Positions 16,702-24,872 of a stretch of 35,700 nt of DNA are shown in pieces. The notes under the pieces were generated by a model that worked only from the letters and a program-made list of their open reading frames with translations, ran no database searches and was not told where the DNA came from. Source of the DNA: Bacteroidota bacterium (lineage in GTDB: Bacteria > Bacteroidota > Bacteroidia > UKL13-3); assembly GCA_947481365.1 (NCBI GenBank), contig CANKGI010000003.1:1-35700 (forward strand), written 5' to 3'. A program made the position numbers and the translations under genes. How positions within the stretch are numbered: position 1 is the first letter of the stretch; every line of letters begins with the position of its first letter.

Positions 16702-18134
16702 CAAAATCTGAAATATATAAATGGGTTATAAGTACCTGAAACCACGCTCAAGGCGGAGTAAACAAAAATCAAAATGAGTGACACTGATTTTATTGTACGA
16801 AAAGTTGACTTTACTGTTTGTATAGATATTGTTGACTGGTAAAGAATTTGAACGGTCTTTTTAAGCATAAAATTTATTCCGTTAACTGATAAAATTAAAC
16901 CTAGCATACAGCAAAATATATTTTCGCGATTTAGAAACATATCAATTGAGTAAATACTGTTCTTATTATAAATAAACAAGGACTGAATAAATGTTATCGA
17001 CTTTTCTAATGTTTCGGATCTGAAAAAAACCCAAGCCAACACTACCACGAAAATGGTGTAAAAATGCATAATAAAATTTCCTCCTCTACGAAGAAACTTT
17101 TCAAAACCCAATCTTTCGATAATCATAAAAAAACCATGAATCAAACCCCAAATAACAAAATTCCAGCTTGCACCATGCCAAAGGCCTGTAACAAAAAATA
17201 CAAATATCAGGTTAAAATAAACGCGTGATTTACTCACTCTGTTTCCGCCCATTGGAATGTATAAATAATCTCTGAACCAATTTGAAAGTGATATATGCCA
17301 ACGTTGCCAAAACTCGCGAACTGATTTTGCCTTATATGGAAAATTAAAATTCTCTAGAAAATCAAAACCAAGCATTTTACCTAATCCTATTGCCATATCA
17401 GAGTAACCCGAAAAATCAAAATACAATTGAAGTGAATAAGAAATAATAGCAAACCAAGTAGCTGAAGTTGATAATTGAGCCGGGCCTATATCAAATAATA
17501 AATCAGTTGTATAACCTAACGAATTGGCAATTATCACTTTCTTTCCCATGCCAATTATAAATCGTTGAATTCCTAATTGAAATTGTGCCGAATTCAAAAA
17601 TCTACCTGTAAACTGATAGGCTATATCTTTATATCGAATGATAGGTCCAGCAACAAGTTGAGGAAATAGGCTTATATAGAGTGTTAAGTCAACAAATGAT
17701 TTCTGAACTTTATTCTCTTTACGATAAACATCAATCAAATAAGAAATGCTGTGAAAAGTATAAAAAGAAATTCCAACAGGCAACTTCACTTTTGCAAATT
17801 TTATCGGGTCGATATGAAAATCCACCAAAAGGTAATTGATATTTTCTACTACAAAACTGCTGTACTTAAAAATGACCAACAACAATAAATTAACAAATAC
17901 GCCAACCGAAATGGCTGTTTTTGTTTTGCTCCTGTCAATCCATTTTCCAATAAAATAATTAAATGTAATGGAGAGCATCATTAAAACAATCATCTCTCCT
18001 TCACCAAAAACGTAAAACAAAATACTGAGAATTACCAGTACAGCATTTCTGAATTTAGAATTACGTGAAAGATATGCCAGTAGTAGCGTTACCGGCAAAA
18101 AGAAGAAAAGGAAAAACGGTGAACTGAATACCAT
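16701..18134 (-). CDS. MBOAT family membrane O-acyltransferase (AlgI-like), copy A
   Basis: A 477-residue polytopic protein of the MBOAT family, close in length to AlgI and DltB. Key motifs are LPVGISFYTFHSISYLIDVYR (about 118-138), LVAGPIIRYKDI, YFDFSGYSDMAIGLG, FWQRWHISLSNWFRDYLYIP with H280, and GLWHGASWNF with the invariant catalytic H320. Such proteins pass an acyl group, usually acetyl from a cytoplasmic donor, across the membrane to an extracytoplasmic partner. The neighbouring AlgJ-like gene, linked by a one-base stop/start overlap, is the natural partner. The gene starts directly after the TAA of the SGNH-like gene with no spacer, so at least three genes are coupled. It is more like copy C (24873) than copy B (19069). 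Confidence 0.92.
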   Translation of the reverse strand: MVFSSPFFLFFFLPVTLLLAYLSRNSKFRNAVLVILSILFYVFGEGEMIVLMMLSITFNYFIGKWIDRSKTKTAISVGVFVNLLLLVIFKYSSFVVENINYLLVDFHIDPIKFAKVKLPVGISFYTFHSISYLIDVYRKENKVQKSFVDLTLYISLFPQLVAGPIIRYKDIAYQFTGRFLNSAQFQLGIQRFIIGMGKKVIIANSLGYTTDLLFDIGPAQLSTSATWFAIISYSLQLYFDFSGYSDMAIGLGKMLGFDFLENFNFPYKAKSVREFWQRWHISLSNWFRDYLYIPMGGNRVSKSRVYFNLIFVFFVTGLWHGASWNFVIWGLIHGFFMIIERLGFEKFLRRGGNFIMHFYTIFVVVLAWVFFRSETLEKSITFIQSLFIYNKNSIYSIDMFLNRENIFCCMLGLILSVNGINFMLKKTVQILYQSTISIQTVKSTFRTIKSVSLILIFVYSALSVVSGTYNPFIYFRF

Positions 18135-19067
18135 TTAAATTTTTATTTTTTTAATATCAGCTGAAATTAATTTCGAAAAATATGTAGCGCCATCTTTATT
18201 CAAATGTTCCTGATCTGAAAAATATGCGGCCTCAGTCAGGCTATTCGAATAGTCAATTAATTGATATGTTGAATCAATAACAGATTGAATTCTGTTCTTA
18301 AATCCTTTTGTTGATTTACGAAACTGAGGAGGTAAGCAAAACAACAATTGAATATTATTTTCACTGCATTTTTTCTGAATATTTAAAATGGAATTTCGAT
18401 AATCAAGATTCATTCTTAAAACAGAAAGATTGATATTGTTCATTTCAAAAACAGTATGCTCATCTTCCCCTTTTTTGTCAACCAATGTTGCTCCAAAGGA
18501 ATTTATATTTGTTGTTCGTGCGTCAGGTTTCTCTTTGCCAAAAAGCAAATATTTCAAAGCATTGATGAAATTTACATTTTGCCGATACGTATACGAAATG
18601 CTTGTTGCCAATTCGTTTTTTCCAAGTTCAGAATTTATTTTTTTACAGATAAATGGGTTGTCAACGTAAGGATACAAGACATCTTTCCTGAAAATGATTC
18701 CGCTTTTTGTGTACAACGCAGCGTAATCATCAACATTATAAATAACCAGTTTTGGTTTGTGTGCCGATTTTAAAACCAAGTCAAGTATGGTTTCATGGAA
18801 AATTGGATTTGAACCACTTTGTCCTAGATTATAACAACTCAATCCTGTATTTAATTTTATCTCTTCGGGCGAGTAATCGTTTAGTGCTTCTGATGAGCCA
18901 ATAATAACAACATCTGCCTCAATTTTATTTTCAAGAATCAGTTCAATACGGTTATCGTATTTCTGCTTTTTTGAAAACACAGATAAAACATATCCAATAA
19001 ATATATCACCTGAAATGAATATTAAAATGAAGAGTATATATTTTATATATTTTTTCATACTTCTCAT
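18135..19067 (-). CDS. SGNH-hydrolase-like membrane-anchored protein
   Basis: A protein of about 310 residues with one N-terminal membrane helix and a periplasmic domain. The domain has features of the SGNH/GDSL fold: ADVVIIGSSEAL, where GSS at about 57-59 takes the block I serine place; LGQSGSNP near 81-88, like block II; and SDQEHLNKDGA with the D-x-x-H pair at about D285 and H288 near the end, as in block V. It likely works as an acyl transferase or esterase partner to one of the flanking MBOAT proteins. The start is uncertain. ATG 19103 overlaps the upstream gene by 35 bases, while ATG 19067 (chosen) and ATG 19058 begin just past its stop. The assignment is by motif only, and a non-catalytic role is possible. 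Confidence 0.65.
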   Translation of the reverse strand: MRSMKKYIKYILFILIFISGDIFIGYVLSVFSKKQKYDNRIELILENKIEADVVIIGSSEALNDYSPEEIKLNTGLSCYNLGQSGSNPIFHETILDLVLKSAHKPKLVIYNVDDYAALYTKSGIIFRKDVLYPYVDNPFICKKINSELGKNELATSISYTYRQNVNFINALKYLLFGKEKPDARTTNINSFGATLVDKKGEDEHTVFEMNNINLSVLRMNLDYRNSILNIQKKCSENNIQLLFCLPPQFRKSTKGFKNRIQSVIDSTYQLIDYSNSLTEAAYFSDQEHLNKDGATYFSKLISADIKKIKI

Positions 19068-19068
19068 C

Positions 19069-20541
19069 TCAAAATTGAAAATATACAAAAGGTGTTTCAA
19101 CAATATTCGACATCAGCATTATCGAAAATGCTGCAAAAAAGTAAATGCCAAATCGCTTAACCTGCGGAACTCTTTCCAAATATTCGTCTAATGTGGTGTT
19201 TCTTAATTTCCATTCAAAGTAAAAAAAAGCTGCGACAAAAAGGATGAGAACAGTGAAGGTTGTAAAATCGGTTCCGAGATACAAAAGATTTTGTCTCATG
19301 TTATTGGGATTATGCCAAATTTTCGATAACGAATCGCCAACATCGGTAAACATATTTAAAAAAAGTATGTAAGAATCATGAATATTTTTCGACCTGAAAA
19401 AAAATCCTCCAAATGCAAAAAGATGATAAATACAAATTGCTTGAATAATGTGTCTAATACTCGAATAATTTTTTAGCCAAGTTTTATTAATCAATTCTTT
19501 CCTATAGTCGCTTGTAGCTTTGGTGTATATTACGATGATACCATTGTATACGCCCCATGCAATGAAAGTCCAGTTTGCACCGTGCCAGAAACCGCTAATT
19601 AAAAACACAAACAAGAACACAAGCTGCCACTTCCATCTTTTTCTGATTAAGGGAAACAGTAAATAATCTCTAAACCAATTCATGAGAGATACGTGCCACT
19701 TACTCCAAAAACTATTAAACGATTTAGCAAAAAATGGAAGATCAAAATTTACCATTAAATCAATACCGAGTAATTTTGCCGAACCTCTTGCTATATCAGA
19801 ATACCCTGAAAAATCGCAATATACCTGCCATACAAAAAACAATAAAGCCAGATAAACTGAAGGTCCTTTTGAATTTTCGGGATTATCAAAAACAAAACTT
19901 ACAAGCACATTGATTTGATCGGCTATCACAATTTTTTTAAAGAGCCCCATTAAAATTAACCGTAACCCTTTAACAATATTCGACCATTCAAATTTTTGAT
20001 TGATATAAAACTGTGATAGTAAATGCTGTGGTCGTTCGATAGGACCTGCAACAAGCTGAGGAAAAAACATTACGTACAATGCATAAATTCCAAAATGACG
20101 CTCGGCTTTTTGTTTCCCTTTATAAATTTCGAGCGTATAACTCATTGCCTGAAAGGTGTGGAATGATAACCCGATTGGCAATAAAATGGATAAAAAAGGA
20201 AATTTATAGGTATGAATATTTAACGATTGAAATAATGCTTCAATGTTTTCGGTAAAAAAATTATAATACTTAAAAACACATAAAACACCAATGTTTGCAA
20301 CAAGACTTAGTTGCAGGTAAATTCCTTTTTTGTTTTGCGGAGCTGCTTCAATTAATATTCCAGCCAAATAATCTACCATGATTGTGAAGGCTAATATGAG
20401 AATATAAACCGGCACAAAAAACATATAGAAATAACAGCTGGCTGCTAAAAGTAATACCCATCGATATTTATGCGGAAGCACATAGTAAAATAGTGTTACT
20501 AATGGCAAAAAAATTAAATATTGGATGGAGTTAAATAGCAT
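19069..20541 (-). CDS. MBOAT family membrane O-acyltransferase, copy B
   Basis: A 490-residue MBOAT protein with around ten or more hydrophobic helices. It has ILLPIGLSFHTFQAMSYTLEIY, FFPQLVAGPIERPQ, CDFSGYSDIARG, FWSKWHVSLMNWFRDYLLFP with H283, and SGFWHGANWTF with the invariant H320. Where copies A and C read GPIIRYK and YIPxGGNxV, this one reads GPIERPQ and LFPLIRKRW, so it belongs to a different branch and probably has another acceptor or partner. It is the first gene of a leftward unit running through the SGNH-like protein, MBOAT copy A and the AlgJ-like protein. The SGNH-like gene starts almost at its stop codon and is its likely partner. Confidence 0.92.
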   Translation of the reverse strand: MLFNSIQYLIFLPLVTLFYYVLPHKYRWVLLLAASCYFYMFFVPVYILILAFTIMVDYLAGILIEAAPQNKKGIYLQLSLVANIGVLCVFKYYNFFTENIEALFQSLNIHTYKFPFLSILLPIGLSFHTFQAMSYTLEIYKGKQKAERHFGIYALYVMFFPQLVAGPIERPQHLLSQFYINQKFEWSNIVKGLRLILMGLFKKIVIADQINVLVSFVFDNPENSKGPSVYLALLFFVWQVYCDFSGYSDIARGSAKLLGIDLMVNFDLPFFAKSFNSFWSKWHVSLMNWFRDYLLFPLIRKRWKWQLVFLFVFLISGFWHGANWTFIAWGVYNGIIVIYTKATSDYRKELINKTWLKNYSSIRHIIQAICIYHLFAFGGFFFRSKNIHDSYILFLNMFTDVGDSLSKIWHNPNNMRQNLLYLGTDFTTFTVLILFVAAFFYFEWKLRNTTLDEYLERVPQVKRFGIYFFAAFSIMLMSNIVETPFVYFQF

Positions 20542-20770
20542 TTTTTGTTTTCTGTATGGCCTAAATTTATGTAATAAGTACTTTTAAGATTTACCAATTT
20601 CAAAAAAAGGTCTTTTTTACCTAATAACACCCGAATCTTACAATCATTAACCAACAACTCATTGTGAATAAATGATTCAATTAAGATATTCAGAATGGAA
20701 TCAAAAAAAATGTGAATATATGGGACAAGATTTTGAAAGTTAATTACCTAAATTTTAGATATTCGCAACG
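20542..20770. promoter_or_regulatory. Divergent promoter region between the two acyltransferase operons
   Basis: A 229-base spacer separates the leftward MBOAT-B operon from the rightward AlgX-like operon and must hold both promoters. No exact TAnnTTTG is found. The nearest forms are TAAATTTT at 20749-20756 and TACTTTTA, both on the plus strand, and TAAATTTA read leftward near 20565. A shared spacer suggests that the two acylation units could be controlled together. Confidence 0.4.
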
Positions 20771-21886
20771 ATGAACACAAAAAGAAACAAATATTTTTTG
20801 CTATTCTTTATGGTTGTTGCATTCTTTCCTATCATTCAGGAAATTTTTCAACCCTTTAAATTAGTAGGATTATCAGGTGCCTTCGAAAATCATCAAGCCC
20901 CAGACTTTTCTACTCAAAATTTTTTAGACGGAAAATATCAAACAGGTGCTGATGAATATTTGAAAGAAAATACAGCCTTCCGTGCAGATATGATTAGATT
21001 GAGGAATCAAGCTAATTACAGTTTTTTTGGCAATATCAATACCATATTAACTTTAGGTAAGGAGCATTATATTTTCGATCCTAGTTACATTTCGGCTCTA
21101 AATGGCAATGATTTTCTAACTGATTCTATCCGTGATATAGAGACAAATTGTTTAATCAAATCATTACATATTTTAGATTCACTTCATATTCCGCTTATCT
21201 TTTGTATTGCGCCAAACAAAGCTTCATTTTACAATGAATTTTTGCCTCAAAAAACTGTTGAAGGAAATAAAACCAATCAAAAATATTTTGAAAAATTACT
21301 TACAGAAAACCATGTAAATGTGCTCAATTTCGATAGTTGGTTTAAATCTATTAAACAACAAAGCAAGTATCTGCTGATGCCAAAATATGGAGCACATTGG
21401 ACAATTTATGGTGCTTCTCTTGCAGGTGATTCACTATTTAAAATGGTTGAAAAAGTAAAGCAAAAGAAATATGCTTCGTTTTCGGTTTCCAGTTATGATG
21501 AATCATCAAAAGCAAAATACACAGATGATGATTATTTGCCAGCGCTAAATCTAATTGCGAGATGGAATTCTCCAATGATGGCATACCCTCAATTAAAATT
21601 TAATACGGGCGAAAAGCCAAACATCCTTGCCGTTTCTGATAGTTATTTCTGGAGTTTTTACGAACTCGAAATCATGCAAAATTGCGCTTCTCCTAAATCA
21701 GCAATGTGGTATTATAACAAATCGGTTTTTGATTATATGCGTGAAAAAAAATCGGAAAGAAATAATGCAATCAGTTATCAAGATTTAAAAAATAGAGATG
21801 CCATAATTATTTTGGCAGCAGCACCTAGCTTGAAAAATTTCGGATACAATTTTTTTGACCAACTTTCAAGCATCTCGTCAAAATGA
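20771..21886 (+). CDS. AlgX/AlgJ-like SGNH protein lacking the catalytic aspartate
   Basis: A 371-residue protein with one N-terminal membrane helix or uncleaved signal (residues 7-25) and a periplasmic AlgX/AlgJ-type domain. The typical lead-in is present (YLKENTAFRADMIRLRNQ, then TLGKEHYIFDPSY). The HW motif is there (KYGAHWTIYGA, H209-W210) and so is the serine motif (AVSDSYFWSF, D290-S291). However, the aspartate two residues before the histidine, part of the triad in AlgX and AlgJ, is glycine here (G207), unlike the D-T-H-W in the 15385-16701 protein. It may use another acid, have weaker activity, or act mainly in glycan binding. It leads a four-gene operon and overlaps the next gene by ATGA. 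Confidence 0.78.
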   Translation: MNTKRNKYFLLFFMVVAFFPIIQEIFQPFKLVGLSGAFENHQAPDFSTQNFLDGKYQTGADEYLKENTAFRADMIRLRNQANYSFFGNINTILTLGKEHYIFDPSYISALNGNDFLTDSIRDIETNCLIKSLHILDSLHIPLIFCIAPNKASFYNEFLPQKTVEGNKTNQKYFEKLLTENHVNVLNFDSWFKSIKQQSKYLLMPKYGAHWTIYGASLAGDSLFKMVEKVKQKKYASFSVSSYDESSKAKYTDDDYLPALNLIARWNSPMMAYPQLKFNTGEKPNILAVSDSYFWSFYELEIMQNCASPKSAMWYYNKSVFDYMREKKSERNNAISYQDLKNRDAIIILAAAPSLKNFGYNFFDQLSSISSK

Positions 21887-23373
21887 AAAAATATTCGCTC
21901 TATATTTTTATCATTATTCTCATGAGCAGCGGTATTTATTTTCATTTTAGTTCGTGCCACGAAGAAATGCCGAATGATTGTGATCAGTTTGGTTATTTAA
22001 ATTTATCGAAAGCATTTGATGAGCATAAAGTTTTTACGGCTCACGCCAATAGACCATATTTAGATGATTTACTCGACACACTTCGAAAATCAAATTTAGA
22101 TGAACGCGAATTTAGCTGGATGGTAACACCTCATGCCTATTACGTTTTACCTCACACTAACAAAGTCATAAACATGTACTCGCCCGGAACATCATTTGTT
22201 TTACACTTGATACCTATTGAGTATCGTAAAAGAATGTTCCCTGTGTTAGCTATATTTTTCCTCTTACTTTTTTCAATCATTGCATTGTATCGTGCTAACA
22301 ACAATACTTTTGGTTGGGCTGATATTATTTTACTATTATTTGCATTTTACATTACCGAAATAGTTCCTTTCAGAGCTGAGTTTGAACGCATCAATTCATT
22401 ATCCATCACATTTGGTTTATTGCTTGCTGCTGGGATATTATTAAGAAACAAACCACTGTTGAGCTGTTTCTTAATTGCACTTTCGGCAAACTTCAGGTAT
22501 GCAAATTTACTGCTGTTATTGCCTATCATTTTGTTCATCCCTCTTCCAAAAGTAATTTCAGTAAAGAAAGTTTTCGACATAATAAAAATCGGAATTACAT
22601 ATTTCGTAGTTACTCTTATCGCCATTTTGCCTCATTTAATTTATACGTATTTTTTATTGGGAAATCCGTTTAAATCAACTTATGCAGCAATTGATACTGC
22701 TATGAGTATGGATGTTTTAAAAAATTTGAATTTCTATTTTAATTACTCTCAACCTTGGTTCATATTTCATTTATTGCTGGTTGGTGTGATTGCTTATTTT
22801 GCCTATATACAAAAAACAACATGGCGATTTGTATTGTCGTTACTGGCCTTTCCGGTAATTAATTATTTGTTCTTCATTTTTAAAATGGTATCGATGAATT
22901 ACTATCCATATGGAAGTGCGTTTATTTTACTCGGTGCCATTTTATATATTTTAAAAGATGTAAATGTAAGTTTGCAGCAAGCTAAAAGGATTCAGATTGC
23001 ATGTGTTTTTATTTCCTTTTTAACATTTTCGTTTGGTATTATTTCATATTCATCAAAAAACCATCAATCATTTATCGAAGCAAAAAATGAGGTAAAAGGT
23101 TTGTGTTCATATGATATTATTTGGGGTGATTCTTATCCCGGAACTTCCGAATATGTTTGTACTAACAATGGCTTCAGGTATACATGGTCGACCATGAATG
23201 CCAGAATTATTGCAATGAAATTTCTTCACAACAGAAAATATTCACAGGCATTTATTCTTGATGAAATTCCCGTTGATGAAAAAATAATTGAAAGCGAAAT
23301 ACAGTCATGTAATTTGCTATATCATAAAATTCGAGACCCACATTTAGGAAATATTTTAATTATTGATAAATAA
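21883..23373 (+). CDS. GT-C-like polytopic membrane protein, tandem copy 1
   Basis: A 496-residue protein with about ten hydrophobic helices. After the first helix comes a short loop with NDCDQFGYLNLSKAF; its C33-D34 and Y38 resemble the D-E-x-x-Y acidic motif in the first periplasmic loop of GT-C glycosyltransferases (families GT39/GT83), although the second acidic residue is Q here. This loop region also contains RPYLDDLLDTLRKS and PHAYYVLPHTNK. The last 100 residues form a soluble tail with SEYVCTNNG. No family name is recognised with confidence. If it is a GT-C enzyme, it would move a sugar from a lipid carrier onto a glycan in the periplasm. It overlaps the AlgX-like gene by 4 bases and is followed by a paralog. 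Confidence 0.6.
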   Translation: MKKYSLYIFIIILMSSGIYFHFSSCHEEMPNDCDQFGYLNLSKAFDEHKVFTAHANRPYLDDLLDTLRKSNLDEREFSWMVTPHAYYVLPHTNKVINMYSPGTSFVLHLIPIEYRKRMFPVLAIFFLLLFSIIALYRANNNTFGWADIILLLFAFYITEIVPFRAEFERINSLSITFGLLLAAGILLRNKPLLSCFLIALSANFRYANLLLLLPIILFIPLPKVISVKKVFDIIKIGITYFVVTLIAILPHLIYTYFLLGNPFKSTYAAIDTAMSMDVLKNLNFYFNYSQPWFIFHLLLVGVIAYFAYIQKTTWRFVLSLLAFPVINYLFFIFKMVSMNYYPYGSAFILLGAILYILKDVNVSLQQAKRIQIACVFISFLTFSFGIISYSSKNHQSFIEAKNEVKGLCSYDIIWGDSYPGTSEYVCTNNGFRYTWSTMNARIIAMKFLHNRKYSQAFILDEIPVDEKIIESEIQSCNLLYHKIRDPHLGNILIIDK

Positions 23374-23384
23374 AAAATGAATTG

Positions 23385-24872
23385 ATGAATAAATACATTT
23401 TCTATTTAATTTTATTGATTTTATGCAGTACTGGTTTTTATTTAAAATTTCAAAAAAACCATCAGGATATCCCTATGCGTTGTGATGAATTCGGATACAT
23501 GAATTTAGCAAAAGTATTTGATGAAAACATCGCGTATGTTGAGCATACGAAAAGACCATACATGCCTAAACTTCTCGACACCTTGAGAAAATCATCGATA
23601 ACAGAAGAAGAAATAGATTGGATGGTCGTTCCGCATGCTTATTATGTTGTACCGAACACAAATAAAATTGTTAACCAATATCCTCCGGCAACTTCATGGT
23701 TGTTGAGTTTATTTCCTCTTGAACATCGTAGAATGCTGTTTCCATTAATTGCTGTATTTATTTTTTTATTGTTTCCTTTTTTATCTCAACTTAATATAAA
23801 ACAAAAAAAGGTAAACTGGACAGATTGTGCACTTGTCTTATTTGTTTTTATCATGTCTGTTAGCGTACCGTTCATAACAGAATTTGCTCGAATTAATTCG
23901 CTGGCATTCACGTTTGGATTACTATTAACGGCAGGAATGCTTGTTGAACGAAACACAATATTGGCATTCTTTTTAATTGCATTAACAATTAATTTCAGAC
24001 CAGTAAATATGCTGATGTTAATTCCAATAATCACGTTTATTCCCATCTCAACTTGGCTACGCGAAAAAAATTACACGGCTTTTATTACTGCTATTCTGAA
24101 ATATGTTGGTCTGCTTATTCTTGCTGTTCTTCCTTACTTTGTGTATGTGTATTTGTTGTTTGGAAATCCATTTATGTCAACGTATTCTTCTTACGATACT
24201 ACCGCAAATAACAACCTCTTTGAGAATATGCTTTTTTACTTCAACATAAATCGGCATTGGTTTATTTTTCATTTAGTGGTTGTTGGTGTATTACTTACTT
24301 TGTCGTTACTTAAAATTACTTCCTATACATTCTTTTTTCAAGCACTATTTTTTCCGATATTCAATTATGTTTTTTTTATCTACCATGATATTCATTTAGA
24401 TTATTATCCATATGCATCTTCCATTATTTTACTTGGCATCTGTATAGCTCAAATTCAAAAAATTCCTTACAAAATCAATCATACTAAAATTGCTCTTGTA
24501 TTTAGTTTACTTATCGGCATCACTATTTTTTGTGATGGATTATATACTTCATACAATAACCCGGTTCGTTCTTTTGAAGATGCAAAAAAAGACTATTCGT
24601 GCTTATGTAATTATGATATTGTTTGGGGAGAATTATTAACGGGAAGTTGCGAGTATGTATGCGGAAACAATGGATATAAATACAGTCCAACATCACCAAG
24701 GGCAAGAAAAATAGCTATGAAATTTTTACACGACCATCATTACAAACAAGCGATTTTATTAAACGATAATTTGGTAGATAAGCAAACAGTGATTGAAGAA
24801 GTTTTGTCTATTAATTTAAAATATCATATTGTATTTGATAACATTGTAAAAGAAATTTTAGTATTAGAATAA
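23385..24872 (+). CDS. GT-C-like polytopic membrane protein, tandem copy 2
   Basis: A 495-residue paralog of the gene before it, alignable over its whole length. Shared blocks include CD-[QE]-FGY at the first loop, RPY...LLDTLRKS, PHAYYV.P.TNK, GNPF.STY near residue 260, and EYVC.NNG near the end. Here the loop reads RCDEFGYMNLAKVF, a full D-E-x-x-Y as in GT39/GT83 enzymes, so this copy looks the more likely active one. About ten hydrophobic helices precede a soluble tail with conserved cysteines (LCNYDIVWG and EYVC). ATG 23385 is the preferred start; a TTG one codon earlier is possible. It abuts the MBOAT-C gene with no spacer (TAA then ATG). Function is unknown beyond the fold guess. Confidence 0.62.
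   Translation: MNKYIFYLILLILCSTGFYLKFQKNHQDIPMRCDEFGYMNLAKVFDENIAYVEHTKRPYMPKLLDTLRKSSITEEEIDWMVVPHAYYVVPNTNKIVNQYPPATSWLLSLFPLEHRRMLFPLIAVFIFLLFPFLSQLNIKQKKVNWTDCALVLFVFIMSVSVPFITEFARINSLAFTFGLLLTAGMLVERNTILAFFLIALTINFRPVNMLMLIPIITFIPISTWLREKNYTAFITAILKYVGLLILAVLPYFVYVYLLFGNPFMSTYSSYDTTANNNLFENMLFYFNINRHWFIFHLVVVGVLLTLSLLKITSYTFFFQALFFPIFNYVFFIYHDIHLDYYPYASSIILLGICIAQIQKIPYKINHTKIALVFSLLIGITIFCDGLYTSYNNPVRSFEDAKKDYSCLCNYDIVWGELLTGSCEYVCGNNGYKYSPTSPRARKIAMKFLHDHHYKQAILLNDNLVDKQTVIEEVLSINLKYHIVFDNIVKEILVLE

Noticed and set aside
18430-18773. Two overlapping plus-strand frames inside the SGNH-like gene
   Set aside because: Both are antisense shadows of a frame with recognisable SGNH motifs, and their products resemble no protein family.
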